Source: Rhizobium sp.
GTDB taxonomy: Bacteria > Pseudomonadota > Alphaproteobacteria > Rhizobiales > Rhizobiaceae
Assembly: GCA_027533385.1 (NCBI GenBank)
Contig: JAPZUE010000009.1
Span: 1-64,000, forward strand
DNA length: 64,000 nucleotides
Direction of reading: 5' to 3'
Notes under the pieces: model-generated
Told to the model about the DNA's origin: nothing
Seen by the model: the letters and a program-made list of their open reading frames with translations, nothing else
The model's database searches: none
Part shown: piece by piece, positions 29,801 to 39,447 of the stretch
How positions within the stretch are numbered: position 1 is the stretch's first letter
How the letters are laid out: every line of letters starts with the position of its first letter
Program-made: the position numbers and the translations under genes

Positions 29801-30208
29801 ATCGGCTTTCCCCGGCATGGAAGGCGGCATGGCGACGAACAGGATTTCCTTGTCCCATGCCAGAAGATCCCTTTCCCAGAGCGTGCAGACCCCCTTCTTA
29901 GACCGCAGATTACCCTCGCTCAGCATGCGGCACAGATTGCCCCATCCCCTGCGGTTCATCGGATAGGCCAGAAGCTCGGGCGTGCCGTCGTCGAAGGCAA
30001 GACGGGCACCGGGCCGGAATTCGAGGCCGTTCAGTTTGGCGGCCGCATGTAGGCGCACCACCCCGGCCACGGTGTTTCGATCGGCAAGGCCGAGACCCGA
30101 GAGGCCGAGAAGAAGGGCTCGTTCCACCAGTTCCTCGGCATGGGAGGCTCCCTCCAGAAAGGAGAAGTTGCTGCGCAATCCGATCTCGTAAAACGGTTTC
30201 ATCGTCAC
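26846..30208 (-). CDS. dnaE2: Error-prone DNA polymerase DnaE2
   Basis: A 1120-residue C-family polymerase for SOS mutagenesis and lesion bypass. An N-terminal PHP domain (about 1-220, starting [18 protein letters not shown]) is followed by the polymerase core with [15 protein letters not shown] (catalytic acidic triplet region, about residue 375) and [18 protein letters not shown]-terminal OB domain (about 955-1060, with [13 protein letters not shown]) completes it. It starts 10 nt after imuB, with GAGG 8 nt before the GTG start. It is the last gene of the imuA-imuB-dnaE2 mutasome operon and should be LexA-controlled. Confidence 0.96.
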   Translation of the reverse strand: MTMKPFYEIGLRSNFSFLEGASHAEELVERALLLGLSGLGLADRNTVAGVVRLHAAAKLNGLEFRPGARLAFDDGTPELLAYPMNRRGWGNLCRMLSEGNLRSKKGVCTLWERDLLAWDKEILFVAMPPSMPGKADVDAFEASLSSIRHRLGDRLYLALVPRHDGFDEKTFAELNGISRRLRIPLIATNDALYHAPDRKPVADVVVAIREHVTIAEAGLRLHAHAERHLKSPAEMARLLRAWPEALDNNVNFFSRLQFSLDELSHQYPDEIFDGESPALALRRLTYEGASRRYPDGIPRKVLGLLDYELKLIAEKRYEPYFLTVYRIVCHARKAGILCQGRGSAANSAVCFCLGITEVDPQKTTLLFDRFISTERDEPPDIDVDFEHEKREDVIRFIYDTYGKEHAALTAAVISYRARSAGREVAKAFGLSEDVQSALAGSIWGWWTSDFTEEQANAAGLDLKDPTTRRVLSYAQAMQGFPRHLSQHVGGFVITRDRLDEVVPIMNTADGRFMVEWDKDDLDTLKILKIDVLALGMLTCLAKAFKLLSAHYGIEETLASINEDQRPEVYDMICRADTIGVFQIESRAQMSMLPRLKPREFYDLVIEVAIVRPGPIQGNMVHPYLKRREDKLAGRPIDYPSDELRTVLKRTLGVPLFQEQAMQIAITAAGFTPGEADKLRRAMATFRRTGQVSSFQKRMIEGMVANGYDPDFAARCFSQIEGFGEYGFPESHAASFALLVYVSCWFKAFYPDVFCAAILNSQPMGFYAPAQLVRDAREHGVDIRPVDVNHSAWDCLLEGDEQEKGAFDPARIASRHRSMASVIRSTKAVRLGFRQIKGVPKQAMDHLVERRGAGYDSIRDLWLRTRLPRAVIEKLADADCFSSLGLNRRDALWAAQALDGDAAVEVLPLFESSPEDDLQRETEMVLPRMLPGEEVLSDYRSLTFSLKAHPVSFLREAMQRAGLKSAADLETLPHGAKVAIAGLVLVRQRPGSAKGVIFMTLEDETGTANVIVWPKVFERYRPIVMGARLVTLRGRLQKAHEVIHVVADHLVDASSRLGLLLEDLKSFETLAHADEVRRPGVDQRQAKREKPARTPLPAAPPPGHPRRSAMADLMPKGRNFH

Positions 30209-30218
30209 GGTCCGCGCC

Positions 30219-31844
30219 TCACGCGAAGAAACCCTGGAGGAACCAGTTCGGCGTCACCGTGCGTCGTTCGTAAAGACCCTCGCGATAGAGCCAGAAGCGC
30301 TGGCCGTCGGCGTCCTCGATGCGAAAATAGTCCCGTGGCGGGGCCTCTTCGCCGTCGACCCACCATTCCGGCGACAGGCGTTCGGGACCTTCCGCCCTGA
30401 CGACGCGACGCTGCACACGGCGCCAGCGAAAGCTGGCCGGCGGGCCGTCCGGCACGACGGACATGACCTCGACCTCTTCCGGTCGATGAAGCAGGCGCAA
30501 GGGCCGGAGGGCGCGCACCGGCCTAAGGGATATCTGAGGCCACGAAACGGCAAGATCCGTTGTCTTGAGTGCATCGGTGGCCGGCGCGTGGATCGATGCT
30601 CTCTCCGGCCAATGGCTGGCCAGCGCTACGGGAAGGCGAAGTGCCCGCTCGCCCAGCCTGGCCGTCACCTGGTCGAGGAAGCGTGTGAGGTCTTCCCGGC
30701 CATCCTCTTCGCTTTCGAGGGCTGCCTGGCGGACTTCGAAAGGCTCGCTGAGGAGAACATTCAACCGGACGAGTTCGAAACCAAAACCTGCGTCGAGATC
30801 ATCGTGGATGACGGAAAGCCGTTCCTGGAACAAAGCCCTGATACGGACAGGATCGCGCAAGGGTGCGGAGGCCCCGATCTCGATCCGAAAGACCTTTCCA
30901 TCGACCCTGAAGACCAGGAGTTCGAACAAGCGCCCGCCTTCCCCCCGGGCTTCGAGCGATGTCTTCAAACCTGCCGCGAGACGGCCGGCTATATCGAGGA
31001 TCTGATCCTCGGTCATGATCGGATCTGCAAGCCGTCGCTCGGCCGACAAGATGGGGACATGCCGCCTCGGCGAAATCGGCTCTCCTTCCCGTCCGAGCGC
31101 CTGGTCGAGACGAAGCATGGGTTCCGGGCCGAAGCGACGCGTGATCGGAGGGCGCGGGGCAGGGATGATGTCACCGATGGTCTTCAGGCCGACACGGGCG
31201 AGGTTCATCACCGTCTGCGGGTCGAGCCTCAGAGCCGAGATCGGCAAGGGGTAAAGCGCCGATACTGCCTCCGTGGGGGTGACGCGCCGAGGGCCGTCAA
31301 AGCGGCTGCAGGCCCGGGCAAGACCCGGTGTCGGGCCGACCGCGATGCGGACAGCAAGACCGAAAGCCGTCATGCGTCGATCGACATCCTCGATCAGTTT
31401 TTCCTCTCCGCCAAAAAGATGGGCGCAGCCGGTGATATCCAGCATCAGGCCATTGTCGCCGTCGAGGGCGACCAGCGGCGTATAGCGGTCACACCAGTCG
31501 GCGATGGCATCGAGCAGAGCGCGGTCGGCGGCGGGATCAGCCTCGACCACGTCGAGGTTTGCACAGATGGCGCGGGCTTCCGCCAGCCCCTGGCCGGCAC
31601 GCAGACCGAAGCCTTCGGCGCTTTCATCCAGCGCCGTGATGCGCATGGCATTGGCCGAACGGCCGGCACAGACCAGCGGGGCGCGCTCAGGATGCGCGGT
31701 CGAGCCGGGGTGTAAACGCCAGGAGAGACCCCAGCGACGCCGAGCGATGCGATCGGTCGGGAGCCTTGGGAAAAACAGCGACAGAATGCGGCGATCCGAG
31801 GCCTGAGGGTGCGAGCTGTTCGAAAAGGCGAAGGCGGCGGTCAT
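30219..31844 (-). CDS. imuB: ImuB, Y-family polymerase-like mutasome subunit
   Basis: A 541-residue Y-family-like protein. The palm/finger region begins [14 protein letters not shown], where true Y-polymerases have an Asp metal ligand, so it is the inactive ImuB type. ImuB bridges DnaE2 and the beta clamp. Starting at ATG 31844 (MTAAFAFSN) with CTGGAG 10 nt before it, it overlaps the end of imuA by 158 nt. There is no later in-frame start before the conserved core, which supports the overlap. The C-terminal half carries the little-finger-like and ImuB-specific tail regions. Confidence 0.92.
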   Translation of the reverse strand: MTAAFAFSNSSHPQASDRRILSLFFPRLPTDRIARRRWGLSWRLHPGSTAHPERAPLVCAGRSANAMRITALDESAEGFGLRAGQGLAEARAICANLDVVEADPAADRALLDAIADWCDRYTPLVALDGDNGLMLDITGCAHLFGGEEKLIEDVDRRMTAFGLAVRIAVGPTPGLARACSRFDGPRRVTPTEAVSALYPLPISALRLDPQTVMNLARVGLKTIGDIIPAPRPPITRRFGPEPMLRLDQALGREGEPISPRRHVPILSAERRLADPIMTEDQILDIAGRLAAGLKTSLEARGEGGRLFELLVFRVDGKVFRIEIGASAPLRDPVRIRALFQERLSVIHDDLDAGFGFELVRLNVLLSEPFEVRQAALESEEDGREDLTRFLDQVTARLGERALRLPVALASHWPERASIHAPATDALKTTDLAVSWPQISLRPVRALRPLRLLHRPEEVEVMSVVPDGPPASFRWRRVQRRVVRAEGPERLSPEWWVDGEEAPPRDYFRIEDADGQRFWLYREGLYERRTVTPNWFLQGFFA

Positions 31845-32616
31845 CGGAATTCCACTCCAGAATGAGTTCGGGTGAGCCCGGGATGCGGGATTTTTCAAGG
31901 GTGATGCGAAAGACGGGGGATCCTATGCTGCCGCCCAGCAGGGACCCGTCGGCAAGATGCCGCGCCGCCGCTGGCGCGGGTTCGACAGACAGGCGAAGAA
32001 GGGCGCTGGAGGCCTCCTCTTCGCCGGCCTGGCGGAGGGTGAGCAGCCTGCCACCGGTGGCGCGTGCCTTGAGGCTCAGGCGCCTACTTTCGGTGAGGCC
32101 GAATTTCTTCGGATTGCCGTGCACTTCGAGAAGCACGGTCGAAAAGGCGCGCGAGGCCAGGGCTGCCTCAGCGAGCCAGAGCGCATCCTCGATGCGGCGC
32201 GGCAGGGCATGCACCAGGGCGCAGGAGGTCAGGCCGAAATCCAGGAGGCCGGGGGCATAGGCAAGGCCGGCTTCGCGCACCACCTGGTGATCAGCGATGA
32301 AGAGCAGCCTTTGCCGACCGACGCCTTTCGTTTCCGCCGCCATCAGGGCCATGGCCAGACCCAGACCGGTCACGCTCCCCGCCTGCTGCAGCTTCTGCCC
32401 GCGCAGCTCCAGCAATGTGCCGCTGGCCAGCATGTCCCGCATCAGTGTGTCGAAGAGATCCTGCTTTTCACGCTGTCCGTCCGAATGGACGGATGCCGAT
32501 CCGTCCGCCGTGCCTTGGGCTGTCAGGCGTGCGGCATGGTCCGGCTTTCCCTCGATCCGGGCAATCGCCTCCCGCAAGGCAAAAAGCGTCTCGCGCGCCT
32601 GAGGGCTCTCGCCCAT
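31687..32616 (-). CDS. imuA: ImuA, RecA-like mutasome subunit
   Basis: A 309-residue ImuA/SulA-RecA-like protein that supports DnaE2-ImuB translesion synthesis. Typical blocks are GSVTGLGLAMALMAAETKG near residue 80 and RLLFIADHQVVREAGLAYAPGLLDFGL. The start at 32616 (MGESPQARE) is fixed by AGGAG 8 nt upstream. The frame is open to 32685, but that part covers the LexA operator. Its last 158 nt are shared with imuB in another phase, so the tail (after about residue 257) may be less constrained. Confidence 0.92.
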   Translation of the reverse strand: MGESPQARETLFALREAIARIEGKPDHAARLTAQGTADGSASVHSDGQREKQDLFDTLMRDMLASGTLLELRGQKLQQAGSVTGLGLAMALMAAETKGVGRQRLLFIADHQVVREAGLAYAPGLLDFGLTSCALVHALPRRIEDALWLAEAALASRAFSTVLLEVHGNPKKFGLTESRRLSLKARATGGRLLTLRQAGEEEASSALLRLSVEPAPAAARHLADGSLLGGSIGSPVFRITLEKSRIPGSPELILEWNSDDRRLRLFEQLAPSGLGSPHSVAVFPKAPDRSHRSASLGSLLAFTPRLDRAS

Positions 32617-32637
32617 GACGATCTCTCCTGATGAAAT

Positions 32638-32652
32638 GTTCTCTATTTGTTC
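32638..32652 (-). promoter_or_regulatory. LexA (SOS) operator of imuA-imuB-dnaE2
   Basis: GTTC-TCTATTT-GTTC is a perfect match to the alphaproteobacterial LexA operator GTTC-N7-GTTC. It lies 22 nt upstream of the imuA start codon, in the position expected to block the promoter. The divergent metallopeptidase gene starts 124 nt away and may be outside its reach. Confidence 0.88.
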
Positions 32653-32776
32653 CTTATGGATTCCAGAGCTTTCTAAAAGAGTCAACCGGATTCAGATAAG
32701 AATTTATTCCTCGGTTGAATTCACTCTCGAAATACGCTCGCAAACATCCTATATCTGCCGGCAGTAAGGAGTATCC

Positions 32777-33220
32777 ATGGCCCGCATAGACCAGAGCGAG
32801 GATTGGCGCGAACGGCACGCCCCGACGATCAGCACATTCGAGTCGCTGGCGATCGAGGCCTACGGGCATCTGCCCCAGGAGTTCCGCGACCTGAGCCGCG
32901 ATCTCATCATCGAGATCGCCGATTTCCCGACCGATGAAGTGTTCGAAGACATGGCGCTCGAGACGCCTTTCGACCTGCTCGGCCTGTTCGAAGGACGCGG
33001 GATTTCCGAGCGTTTTTCGATGGAAACCGGCATGATGCCGAACCGCATCATCCTCTATCGCCGGCCGATCCTCGATTACTGGGCCGAAAACGAGGAGACG
33101 CTGGGCGATATCATCACCCATGTGCTGATCCACGAGATCGGTCACCACTTCGGTCTGTCCGATGACGACATGGAGAGGATCGAGGAAAGCGCCGAAGAGG
33201 CCGCGGCTGCCGATCGCTGA
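32777..33220 (+). CDS. Zincin-like metallopeptidase (DUF1025 type)
   Basis: A 147-residue small acidic cytoplasmic protein. It has the zinc-protease motif HEIGHHFGLSDDDM near residues 118-131, an HExxH with a third ligand expected in the downstream acidic segment. Start at 32777 has AAGGAG six nt upstream. Physiological substrate unknown. It is divergent from the SOS operon and convergent with the FtrA-like regulator gene. Confidence 0.9.
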   Translation: MARIDQSEDWRERHAPTISTFESLAIEAYGHLPQEFRDLSRDLIIEIADFPTDEVFEDMALETPFDLLGLFEGRGISERFSMETGMMPNRIILYRRPILDYWAENEETLGDIITHVLIHEIGHHFGLSDDDMERIEESAEEAAAADR

Positions 33221-33244
33221 TTTCGGCCCATCATCCCAGGGATT

Positions 33245-34240
33245 TCAGCCCGAGTGTCCAAACCGTGCCCGGTAGGCGGCGGGGCTGGTTTGCAGCCGCG
33301 TGCGGAAATGATGGCGGAGCGTTGCCGGTGTGCCGAAGCCCGAAGCGATCGCGATGTCGTCGAGCGACAGGCTTGCCTTGCGCTCCAGCAGGTCACAGGC
33401 GTGGCGCAGCCGGCGGGTCATGAGGAATTCACCGGGGCTCTGGCCTGTCAGGTCGCGAAAGCGGCGCTGGAAGGTCCGGCTGCTCATCCCCGCCCGTGCG
33501 GCCATTTCGGCGAGTGTCACCTCGCGCTGCAGATTGGCCTCGATCCAGTCGATCAGCGGGCCTATCCGCTGTCCTTCGCGCTCCTGTGGCACGGGCCTCA
33601 CGATGAACTGCGCCTGTCCGCCTTCCCGATGGGGCGGGACCACAAGACGACGGGCAACGCTGTTGGCGGCCTCGGTGCCGAAATCGCGGCGGACGACATG
33701 GAGACAGAGATCAATCCCGGCCGCACTGCCGGCGGCCGTCAGAATCTGGCCTTCGTCGACATAAAGCACATCTGGATCGAGATGGATGTCGGGATGTCTT
33801 TGCGCAATCGTGTCGGCATAGCGCCAGTGGGTCGTGGCTCTCCGACCATCGAGGAGGCCGGTCGCGGCCAGCACCGCCACGCCGGAGCATAGCGACATCA
33901 GGCGTGCGCCCCGGACATGGGCCGCTCGCAGCGCCTCGATCAACGAGGCTGGGACGGGCTCGTCGATCCCGCGCCAGCCGGGCACGACGATCAGATCCGC
34001 CTCTGCCAAGAGTTCCAGCCCGCCGGAAGCGCTGACCGTCAGCCCGCCGGCGGCGCGCAGCGGCCCCGGTTCGATCGCGGCTGTCGCGTGGCGATACCAG
34101 CGCTCTCCCATTTCCGGTCGCGCAAGGCCGAAGACTTCCACGGCAACCCCGAATTCGAAGGTGCAGAGGCCGTCATAGGCGAGCGTCACGACGCGGGGTC
34201 CCGTCAGCGGTGAGGATGGGAAAGGCGATGCTGGCGTCAT
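33245..34240 (-). CDS. GlxA/FtrA-family AraC-type regulator with DJ-1 domain
   Basis: A 331-residue regulator with an N-terminal DJ-1/PfpI-like domain (about 15-190, RVVTLAYDGLCTFEFGVAVEVFG) and a C-terminal AraC-type double helix-turn-helix (about 225-325, MSSRTFQRRFRDLTGQSPGEFL and IASGFGTPATLRHHFR). The DJ-1 part has MSLCSGVAVLAATGLL at the nucleophile-elbow position, with Cys. I take ATG 34240 as start, since the ATG at 34267 would put an inverted repeat inside the gene; neither has a strong ribosome site. It resembles FtrA and is divergent from a rhodanese gene, its likely target. Confidence 0.88.
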   Translation of the reverse strand: MTPASPFPSSPLTGPRVVTLAYDGLCTFEFGVAVEVFGLARPEMGERWYRHATAAIEPGPLRAAGGLTVSASGGLELLAEADLIVVPGWRGIDEPVPASLIEALRAAHVRGARLMSLCSGVAVLAATGLLDGRRATTHWRYADTIAQRHPDIHLDPDVLYVDEGQILTAAGSAAGIDLCLHVVRRDFGTEAANSVARRLVVPPHREGGQAQFIVRPVPQEREGQRIGPLIDWIEANLQREVTLAEMAARAGMSSRTFQRRFRDLTGQSPGEFLMTRRLRHACDLLERKASLSLDDIAIASGFGTPATLRHHFRTRLQTSPAAYRARFGHSG

Positions 34241-34275
34241 TGGCGTGATCTTTACGCATGTTGTCATTCACGCCA
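34241..34275. promoter_or_regulatory. Inverted repeat between FtrA-like regulator and rhodanese
   Basis: TGGCGTGA (34241-34248) and TCACGCCA (34268-34275) form perfect 8-bp arms separated by 19 bp. They lie in the short divergent intergenic region. This spacing places the arms about 2.5 helical turns apart, suited to a dimeric AraC-type regulator. The role as operator is inference. Confidence 0.5.
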
Positions 34276-34335
34276 GTTTTCCAAAATCCTCTGAAAAGGC
34301 AAGGTCTCTTCATCAAACATCGAAAGGAGCCTGTT

Positions 34336-34734
34336 ATGCCAAGTCTTGTCAGTGAAATTCCCGCCGCCGATCCCGCCCTCGTCGCGCAGCACTATCAGGC
34401 GCGGCTCGCCTTCGAGACGGACTGCTGGGATGTGCATGAGGTGATGAGCCGCGGCGAGGCAGATTTCGTGCTTCTCGACGTGCGCGGACCGAAGCTTTAC
34501 GAACGGGGGCATGTGCCAGGCGCCATCAACCTGCCGCATGGCAAGATGACCGAGCGGAAGATGGCGGAATGGCCCGAGGATACGCTGTTCGTGGTCTACT
34601 GCGCCGGGCCGCATTGCAACGGCACGGATCGGGCGGCGCTCAGGCTTGCTCGGCTCGGGTGTCGGGTCAAGGTGATGATCGGCGGGATGACCGGCTGGGC
34701 CGATGAAGGGTTCGAGATTGCCGGCGGGGCCTGA
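34336..34734 (+). CDS. Rhodanese-domain sulfurtransferase
   Basis: A 132-residue single-domain rhodanese. It has LLDVRGPKLYERGHVPGAINLPHGKM (substrate-side CH2A-like motif) and the active-site loop VYCAGPHCNGTDRAA, with catalytic Cys at about residue 94. The start is set by AAGGAG (34324-34329) six nt before ATG 34336; an upstream open extension lacks family features. No signal peptide. Probably controlled by the divergent FtrA-like regulator. Confidence 0.9.
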   Translation: MPSLVSEIPAADPALVAQHYQARLAFETDCWDVHEVMSRGEADFVLLDVRGPKLYERGHVPGAINLPHGKMTERKMAEWPEDTLFVVYCAGPHCNGTDRAALRLARLGCRVKVMIGGMTGWADEGFEIAGGA

Positions 34735-34752
34735 TCCTGGCGACCGGTTCGC

Positions 34753-35286
34753 TCATCCTGCCAGATGGGCGAACTCGGCGACGACCTCTTCGTAGACGCG
34801 GCGCTTGAAGGGCACGATGAGACCCGGCAGGTCCTGCATCGCCTTCCAGGCCCACGCGTCGAATTCCGCTTCGTGCCCGCCCGGCGGCGGGTTGATTGCA
34901 ATCTCGCTTTCGTCGCCTTCGAAGCGGAAGGCGAACCAGCGCTGGGTCTGGCCGCGGAACTTGCCCTTCAAGCCGATGCCGATCAGCTCGGCAGGCAGGT
35001 CGTAATTGATCCACCGGCTGGCTTCGGCCAGCAGCGACACCGTCCTGATGCCGGTTTCCTCGTAAAGTTCGCGCATGGCGGCCGGCAATGGGTCTTCGCC
35101 CGGATCGATCCCGCCCTGCGGCATCTGCCAAAGCTGCGGAGATCCGTCATATTCGGAATTGCCTTCCGGAATACGCCGGCCCGACCAGACAAGGCCCTCC
35201 CGGTTCAGCACCATGATCCCGACACAGGGGCGATAGGGCAGGTCTTCGGCCTTCACCTTGGGCTTGGTCGATTGGGGCTCGGTCAT
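34753..35286 (-). CDS. rppH: RNA pyrophosphohydrolase (Nudix)
   Basis: A 177-residue Nudix hydrolase that converts 5'-triphosphate or diphosphate mRNA ends to monophosphate, triggering decay. The Nudix box is [23 protein letters not shown], with the REx2EExG core at about residues 78-84. [13 protein letters not shown] and the tail [14 protein letters not shown] are RppH/IalA-type. ATG 35286 with GAGGA upstream is the family start. The deacetylase-like gene ends 7 nt upstream, on the same strand. Confidence 0.94.
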   Translation of the reverse strand: MTEPQSTKPKVKAEDLPYRPCVGIMVLNREGLVWSGRRIPEGNSEYDGSPQLWQMPQGGIDPGEDPLPAAMRELYEETGIRTVSLLAEASRWINYDLPAELIGIGLKGKFRGQTQRWFAFRFEGDESEIAINPPPGGHEAEFDAWAWKAMQDLPGLIVPFKRRVYEEVVAEFAHLAG

Positions 35287-35293
35287 GATGTCC

Positions 35294-36475
35294 TCAGGGT
35301 CTGTTGTCGTTGGCGAGCGCGGAGACGCCGACAAATTCGATGCCGCGGGCGACCGCTTCATTACGCCATTCGGCGACCGCTGCAATGGTTTCGTCGAAGG
35401 CAGCGCCGACACCGATTGCCTGACCGTTGCGCCTTGCGATCCGTTCCAGCTCGTCCAGCTTGGCCAAAATCGCCTGGCGATCAACCTGCGTGTCGATCAT
35501 CACGTCGGCAAAGGCATGCGGAAAACCGATGGCCTTGGCAAAATCGCCCGAGAGCGAGCGGGCCGTCGAGCCGTCGTCGAGGAACATCAGGCCGCGCTTT
35601 CCGATATCCCGCATGACCGGATCCATCGCCTTGTCGTCGGAGAGGAAGCGGGCACCCATATAGTTCATGATGCCGGTGTAATTGGTGATCTGCGCCATGG
35701 CCTGATGGAGATTGGCGATGTTGGTCGCCGCCGACTTTTCCGCAAGCAGCGTGCCGCGCCCGGGATCATTGGCCGGGAAGTCGAAGGGCTCCATCGGCAC
35801 CTGAAGCACGATCTCGTGACCCTTGCGGCGGGCCTCCTGCATCCAGCGCTGCAGGCTGTTGCCGGTTGCGGCGAAGGCAAGCGTGATATCCTCGGGCAGG
35901 TCGCGAATGGCCATCTGGCTGCCGGTCTGGCTGAGGCCGATACCGCCAATGACGATGGCAATTCGTGTTCCTCGCGCACCCGACCACGGGCGGGCGTAAA
36001 AATCCACCGGACGCAGACCCGAGGCGGAGACCGTCGGGAGCTCGCCCGCATCGGTCAATTCGATCAGGTCTTCATTGGGCTGGCCGGCAAGCCTCGGGTC
36101 CTGCGTCGGGGCGTTTCCGATAACGACCGGACCGGTGCGGGCATTGGGGCTGAAGGTGGTGACGACATTGCCATCGGCCGTGGTGGTGCGACGGAGCACG
36201 GCGCCATCGTTCGGGCCGCTGGTCGAAATGCCTGCCGGCGGATCGGTTGGGCTGCGGTCTGCCGTGTCCTCTGCGACAACAGCCGTTTCCGGCGGACGAG
36301 GGGTGAGATTGATCGGCGGTTCGCTGCGCAATGCGGTGGGCGAAAGCGAGGTCCAGGCGGAGAGGCCGACCAGTGTGAGCACGGCAAAGGCAGAGGTGAC
36401 CGTGGACAGGCCAAAGCGACTTTTGCCCTGGGGTTTGTCCTTTCGCTCCCGACCGAGCGGTGCATGCAGGTCCAT
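35294..36475 (-). CDS. Divergent polysaccharide deacetylase family protein (YibQ-like)
   Basis: A 393-residue protein with one N-terminal transmembrane anchor (about 20-45). A Pro/Thr-rich linker (about 50-165) and a C-terminal YibQ/DUF610 deacetylase-like domain (about 170-390, [31 protein letters not shown] and [10 protein letters not shown]) follow. It probably sits in the periplasm. The start ATG 36475 has GGAAG about 6 nt upstream; a 16-residue open extension is not used. In rhizobia this gene usually follows ctpA and envC, suggesting a cell-envelope role. Confidence 0.9.
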   Translation of the reverse strand: MDLHAPLGRERKDKPQGKSRFGLSTVTSAFAVLTLVGLSAWTSLSPTALRSEPPINLTPRPPETAVVAEDTADRSPTDPPAGISTSGPNDGAVLRRTTTADGNVVTTFSPNARTGPVVIGNAPTQDPRLAGQPNEDLIELTDAGELPTVSASGLRPVDFYARPWSGARGTRIAIVIGGIGLSQTGSQMAIRDLPEDITLAFAATGNSLQRWMQEARRKGHEIVLQVPMEPFDFPANDPGRGTLLAEKSAATNIANLHQAMAQITNYTGIMNYMGARFLSDDKAMDPVMRDIGKRGLMFLDDGSTARSLSGDFAKAIGFPHAFADVMIDTQVDRQAILAKLDELERIARRNGQAIGVGAAFDETIAAVAEWRNEAVARGIEFVGVSALANDNRP

Positions 36476-36557
36476 GCGAAACTTCCAGTGATGCCGCCAA
36501 GCGGATGCAAAACGACCGCCCACGCATCAGGGATACGCGGGCGGTCGGATCAGATGA

Positions 36558-37877
36558 TTACTGCAAGGCAGCCTTCTGCGGATCGGCCGGGAAGGCCGGA
36601 TCGGTCTTCACGCCGCGCAGCAGGTCGAGTGCATAGTTGAGCTGCACGTCGTCCTTGGCTTCCGGCGGTACGTAAGCCACGGAGCCGGAGCCTTCCTCGT
36701 TTTCGTTCTGGCCCTTGATGTGACCTGGCAGTGCCGATTCACCTTCGGTGCGAACCTTGCCCTGAAGCTCTTCCGGCAGCGGCTGCTCGACCTTGATGTC
36801 GGGCTCGATGCCCGTGCCCTGGATCGAGTTACCCGAGGGCGTGTAGTAGAGCGCCGTCGTCAGTCGCAGCGCGCCCTTGTCACCCATCGGAATGATGGTC
36901 TGGACGGAGCCCTTGCCGAAGGAGCGGGTGCCGAGCACGGTCGCGCGCTTCAGGTCCTGCAGGGCGCCGGCGACGATTTCCGATGCCGATGCCGAGCCGC
37001 CATTGACCAGCACGATGATCGGCTTGCCATCGGTGATGTCGCCTGCGGTTGCGTTGAAGCGGCGGGTATCCTGCGGATCGCGCGAACGGGTCGAGACCAC
37101 TTCGCCACGTTCCAGGAAGGCGTCGGAGACGTAGATTGCCTGATCGAGCAGGCCGCCCGGATTGAGGCGAAGGTCGAGAACATAGCCCTTCAGCTTGTCT
37201 TCAGGGACTTCCTTCTTGATCTTCTCGATCGCAGCTTCCAGATCGTCATAGGTCTTTTCGGTGAAAGAGATGACGCGGAGGTAACCGACATCGCCCTCGA
37301 CGCGGGACTTGACCGCGCGGATCGGGATGATTTCGCGAACGACGGTGATTTCGAGCGGCTTGTCGGCGCCCTCACGCAGGATCGTCAGCTTGATCGGCGT
37401 GTTGACCGCGCCGCGCATCTTTTCGACGGCTTCCTCGAGCTTCAGGCCGCGAACCGACTCGCCGTTGATCTCGGAGATGAAGTCGCCGGCCAGGATGCCG
37501 GCCTTGGCGCCCGGCGTGTCGTCGATCGGGGTGATAACCTTGACGAGCTCTTCTTCCATGGTGACTTCGATACCGATGCCACCGAATTCACCGCGCGTCT
37601 GGGTCTGCATGTCCGCCGCATCCTTGGCGTTCATGTAGACCGAATGCGGATCGAGCGAGGTCAGCATGCCGTTGATGGCACTTTCGACCAGCTTGTTCTC
37701 ATCCGGCGGCGTCACGTACTGGGCGCGAATGCGCTCGAAGACGTCGCCGAAGATTGACAATTCCTTGTAGGTGGAAGCACCCGCCGCCTGGGCCGGGACA
37801 CCTGCGGAATAGATGACGCTCATCGCGGTTGCGCCCATCAGTGCGCCGACGAGGAGAAGAGAGACCCTACGTATCAT
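36558..37877 (-). CDS. ctpA: C-terminal processing peptidase CtpA (S41)
   Basis: A 439-residue periplasmic serine protease. A signal peptide or anchor (MIRRVSLLLVGALMGATAM) is followed by a PDZ domain (about 85-170, GGIGIEVTMEEELVKVI) and the S41 domain. The catalytic Ser lies in NGGSASASEIVAG at about residue 295, and the Lys in RSFGKGSVQ at about 320. The ATG at 37877 lies inside the last codons of the envC-like gene (11-nt overlap), so the two are coupled. This pairing with a murein-hydrolase activator points to envelope remodelling. Confidence 0.95.
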   Translation of the reverse strand: MIRRVSLLLVGALMGATAMSVIYSAGVPAQAAGASTYKELSIFGDVFERIRAQYVTPPDENKLVESAINGMLTSLDPHSVYMNAKDAADMQTQTRGEFGGIGIEVTMEEELVKVITPIDDTPGAKAGILAGDFISEINGESVRGLKLEEAVEKMRGAVNTPIKLTILREGADKPLEITVVREIIPIRAVKSRVEGDVGYLRVISFTEKTYDDLEAAIEKIKKEVPEDKLKGYVLDLRLNPGGLLDQAIYVSDAFLERGEVVSTRSRDPQDTRRFNATAGDITDGKPIIVLVNGGSASASEIVAGALQDLKRATVLGTRSFGKGSVQTIIPMGDKGALRLTTALYYTPSGNSIQGTGIEPDIKVEQPLPEELQGKVRTEGESALPGHIKGQNENEEGSGSVAYVPPEAKDDVQLNYALDLLRGVKTDPAFPADPQKAALQ

Positions 37878-39417
37878 TCTGTGCCTTTCCAGAATCGCCT
37901 CCGACCCACCAGGGACGGGAATCAACCGGTTTACCGTCTTTCCGAAGTTCAATGTAAAGAGTTGGCCGATCGGTTTCCAGCGCGAATGCTGTCGCACTTG
38001 CCACTCTTTTCTCACCCATGGTCGCCAACGGCTCCCCGGAGAGCACAAACTTGCCCTGGCTGGTGCTGATCCGGTCCATACCGGACAGTACCATATGATA
38101 GCCGTCGCCCGTGTTCAGAATGATCATCTGGCCGTAGCTTCGGAAATTTCCAGCAAACACCACCCATGCATCGGCCGGTGCGGTGACCAGCGCGCCGGGC
38201 TGAGAGGCAATCACGATGCCCTGTGCCTGGTGGCCTGTCCCGTCCGGATCGCCGAACTGACGCAGGGTTTCGCCGGCAACCGGCAAGTCCAGTTTCTGCT
38301 TCAGTTCAGAGAAAGGATATGCTGGCGCAATGCGGTTTTTATCGGGCAGTCCAGACTGGGCAAGCTCCAGCGCGCGGGCCCTCTGCTCCTCGCTCATCTG
38401 GCTGCGTTTGGCCTCTTCGGCACGGGCAAGTTCGGCTGCCTGGCGCACCGAGGTGATCTCGCTTTCAAGCGAACGGATGAGCGCTTCCATGGTCGAAGCG
38501 CGTTCGGCAAGTGCTTCCGATTGCTTGCGTTCTGCCTGCAGCTGCAGGGAATTGGTGCGGGCGAGACGCTCGTTTTCCGCCACCAGCAGATCCATGCGCC
38601 GCTCTTCTTCCTGGCGGTTGGCAATGGCTGCCACCAGGCCATCCATTTCCTTCTTGCCGGCGTCGCGGAGCGCTATCAACTCTTCGAGATCGGCGGCCAG
38701 CTTGTCCGTCTCATGGCGGATGCCGGGCACGACGGCGCCGAGCAGAATGGCGGTGCGGACCGAGCCCAGCGCATCCTCGGGGCTGACGAGCAGGGCCGGC
38801 GGCGGGTTGCGCCCCATGCGCTGGAGAGCGGCCAGAACTTCCGCAAGCACGGCCCGGCGTTCCCTGAAGGAGCCACGGATCTGATCTTCACGCAGGCCGA
38901 TATCGGCGAGCCGCTTTTCGCCTTCACTGATCTGCTTTTCGATGTCCTTGCGACGCTTGGCGGACTCGATCAGTGCCGTCTTCAGGCTTTCCGAGGTTTT
39001 TTCGAGCTCCGCGATGCTCTTTTCGAGCTCGCTCGCCTTTTCTTCCGAGAGCTTCATGCTGGCGGCGATTTCCTGCAGTTCGGAACTCACCTGGTCGCGC
39101 TTGGCGCGCAGCTCCAGTGCCGGATCGGGTGCAGCCTGGGCTACGCGTCGATCGCCGGTCTCCATCGCAGCGGCGGGCAGCGCACCGGTCGTTTCGCCGA
39201 CTGGCGTGCTCGTCCCGGGGGCCGGGGGCGCTTCCGCCTCCTGCGCATGGATCGAAAGCGGGACTGTCGGGGCGAGCAGCCCTGCCATGACGCAGGCCAG
39301 GGCGAAGCCGGCCTTCCGGCGGCCGCCTTTCAGGGGGACTGCAATGTCTTGGACAAGGGTGGGCAATGGCTCTATCCGGTTCGGCGGCGAAAATACGCTG
39401 ATTTGCGCACAAGGCAA
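37867..39417 (-). CDS. envC: Murein hydrolase activator, EnvC family
   Basis: An exported protein of about 500 residues. After a signal region (GFALACVMAGLLAPTVPLSIHAQ) comes a long coiled coil (about residues 95-335, rich in E, K, L and A) and a C-terminal LytM/M23 domain (about 375-505). The LytM active-site histidines and aspartate are largely lost (for example GYHMVLSGM), the degenerate form used to activate amidases rather than to cleave. The start is uncertain: TTG 39417 is the farthest option and TTG 39366 a plausible one. It overlaps ctpA by 11 nt. Confidence 0.9.
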   Translation of the reverse strand: MPCAQISVFSPPNRIEPLPTLVQDIAVPLKGGRRKAGFALACVMAGLLAPTVPLSIHAQEAEAPPAPGTSTPVGETTGALPAAAMETGDRRVAQAAPDPALELRAKRDQVSSELQEIAASMKLSEEKASELEKSIAELEKTSESLKTALIESAKRRKDIEKQISEGEKRLADIGLREDQIRGSFRERRAVLAEVLAALQRMGRNPPPALLVSPEDALGSVRTAILLGAVVPGIRHETDKLAADLEELIALRDAGKKEMDGLVAAIANRQEEERRMDLLVAENERLARTNSLQLQAERKQSEALAERASTMEALIRSLESEITSVRQAAELARAEEAKRSQMSEEQRARALELAQSGLPDKNRIAPAYPFSELKQKLDLPVAGETLRQFGDPDGTGHQAQGIVIASQPGALVTAPADAWVVFAGNFRSYGQMIILNTGDGYHMVLSGMDRISTSQGKFVLSGEPLATMGEKRVASATAFALETDRPTLYIELRKDGKPVDSRPWWVGGDSGKAQNDT

Positions 39418-39447
39418 AGCATTGCTCGCCGATCGGCATCGATGCGC

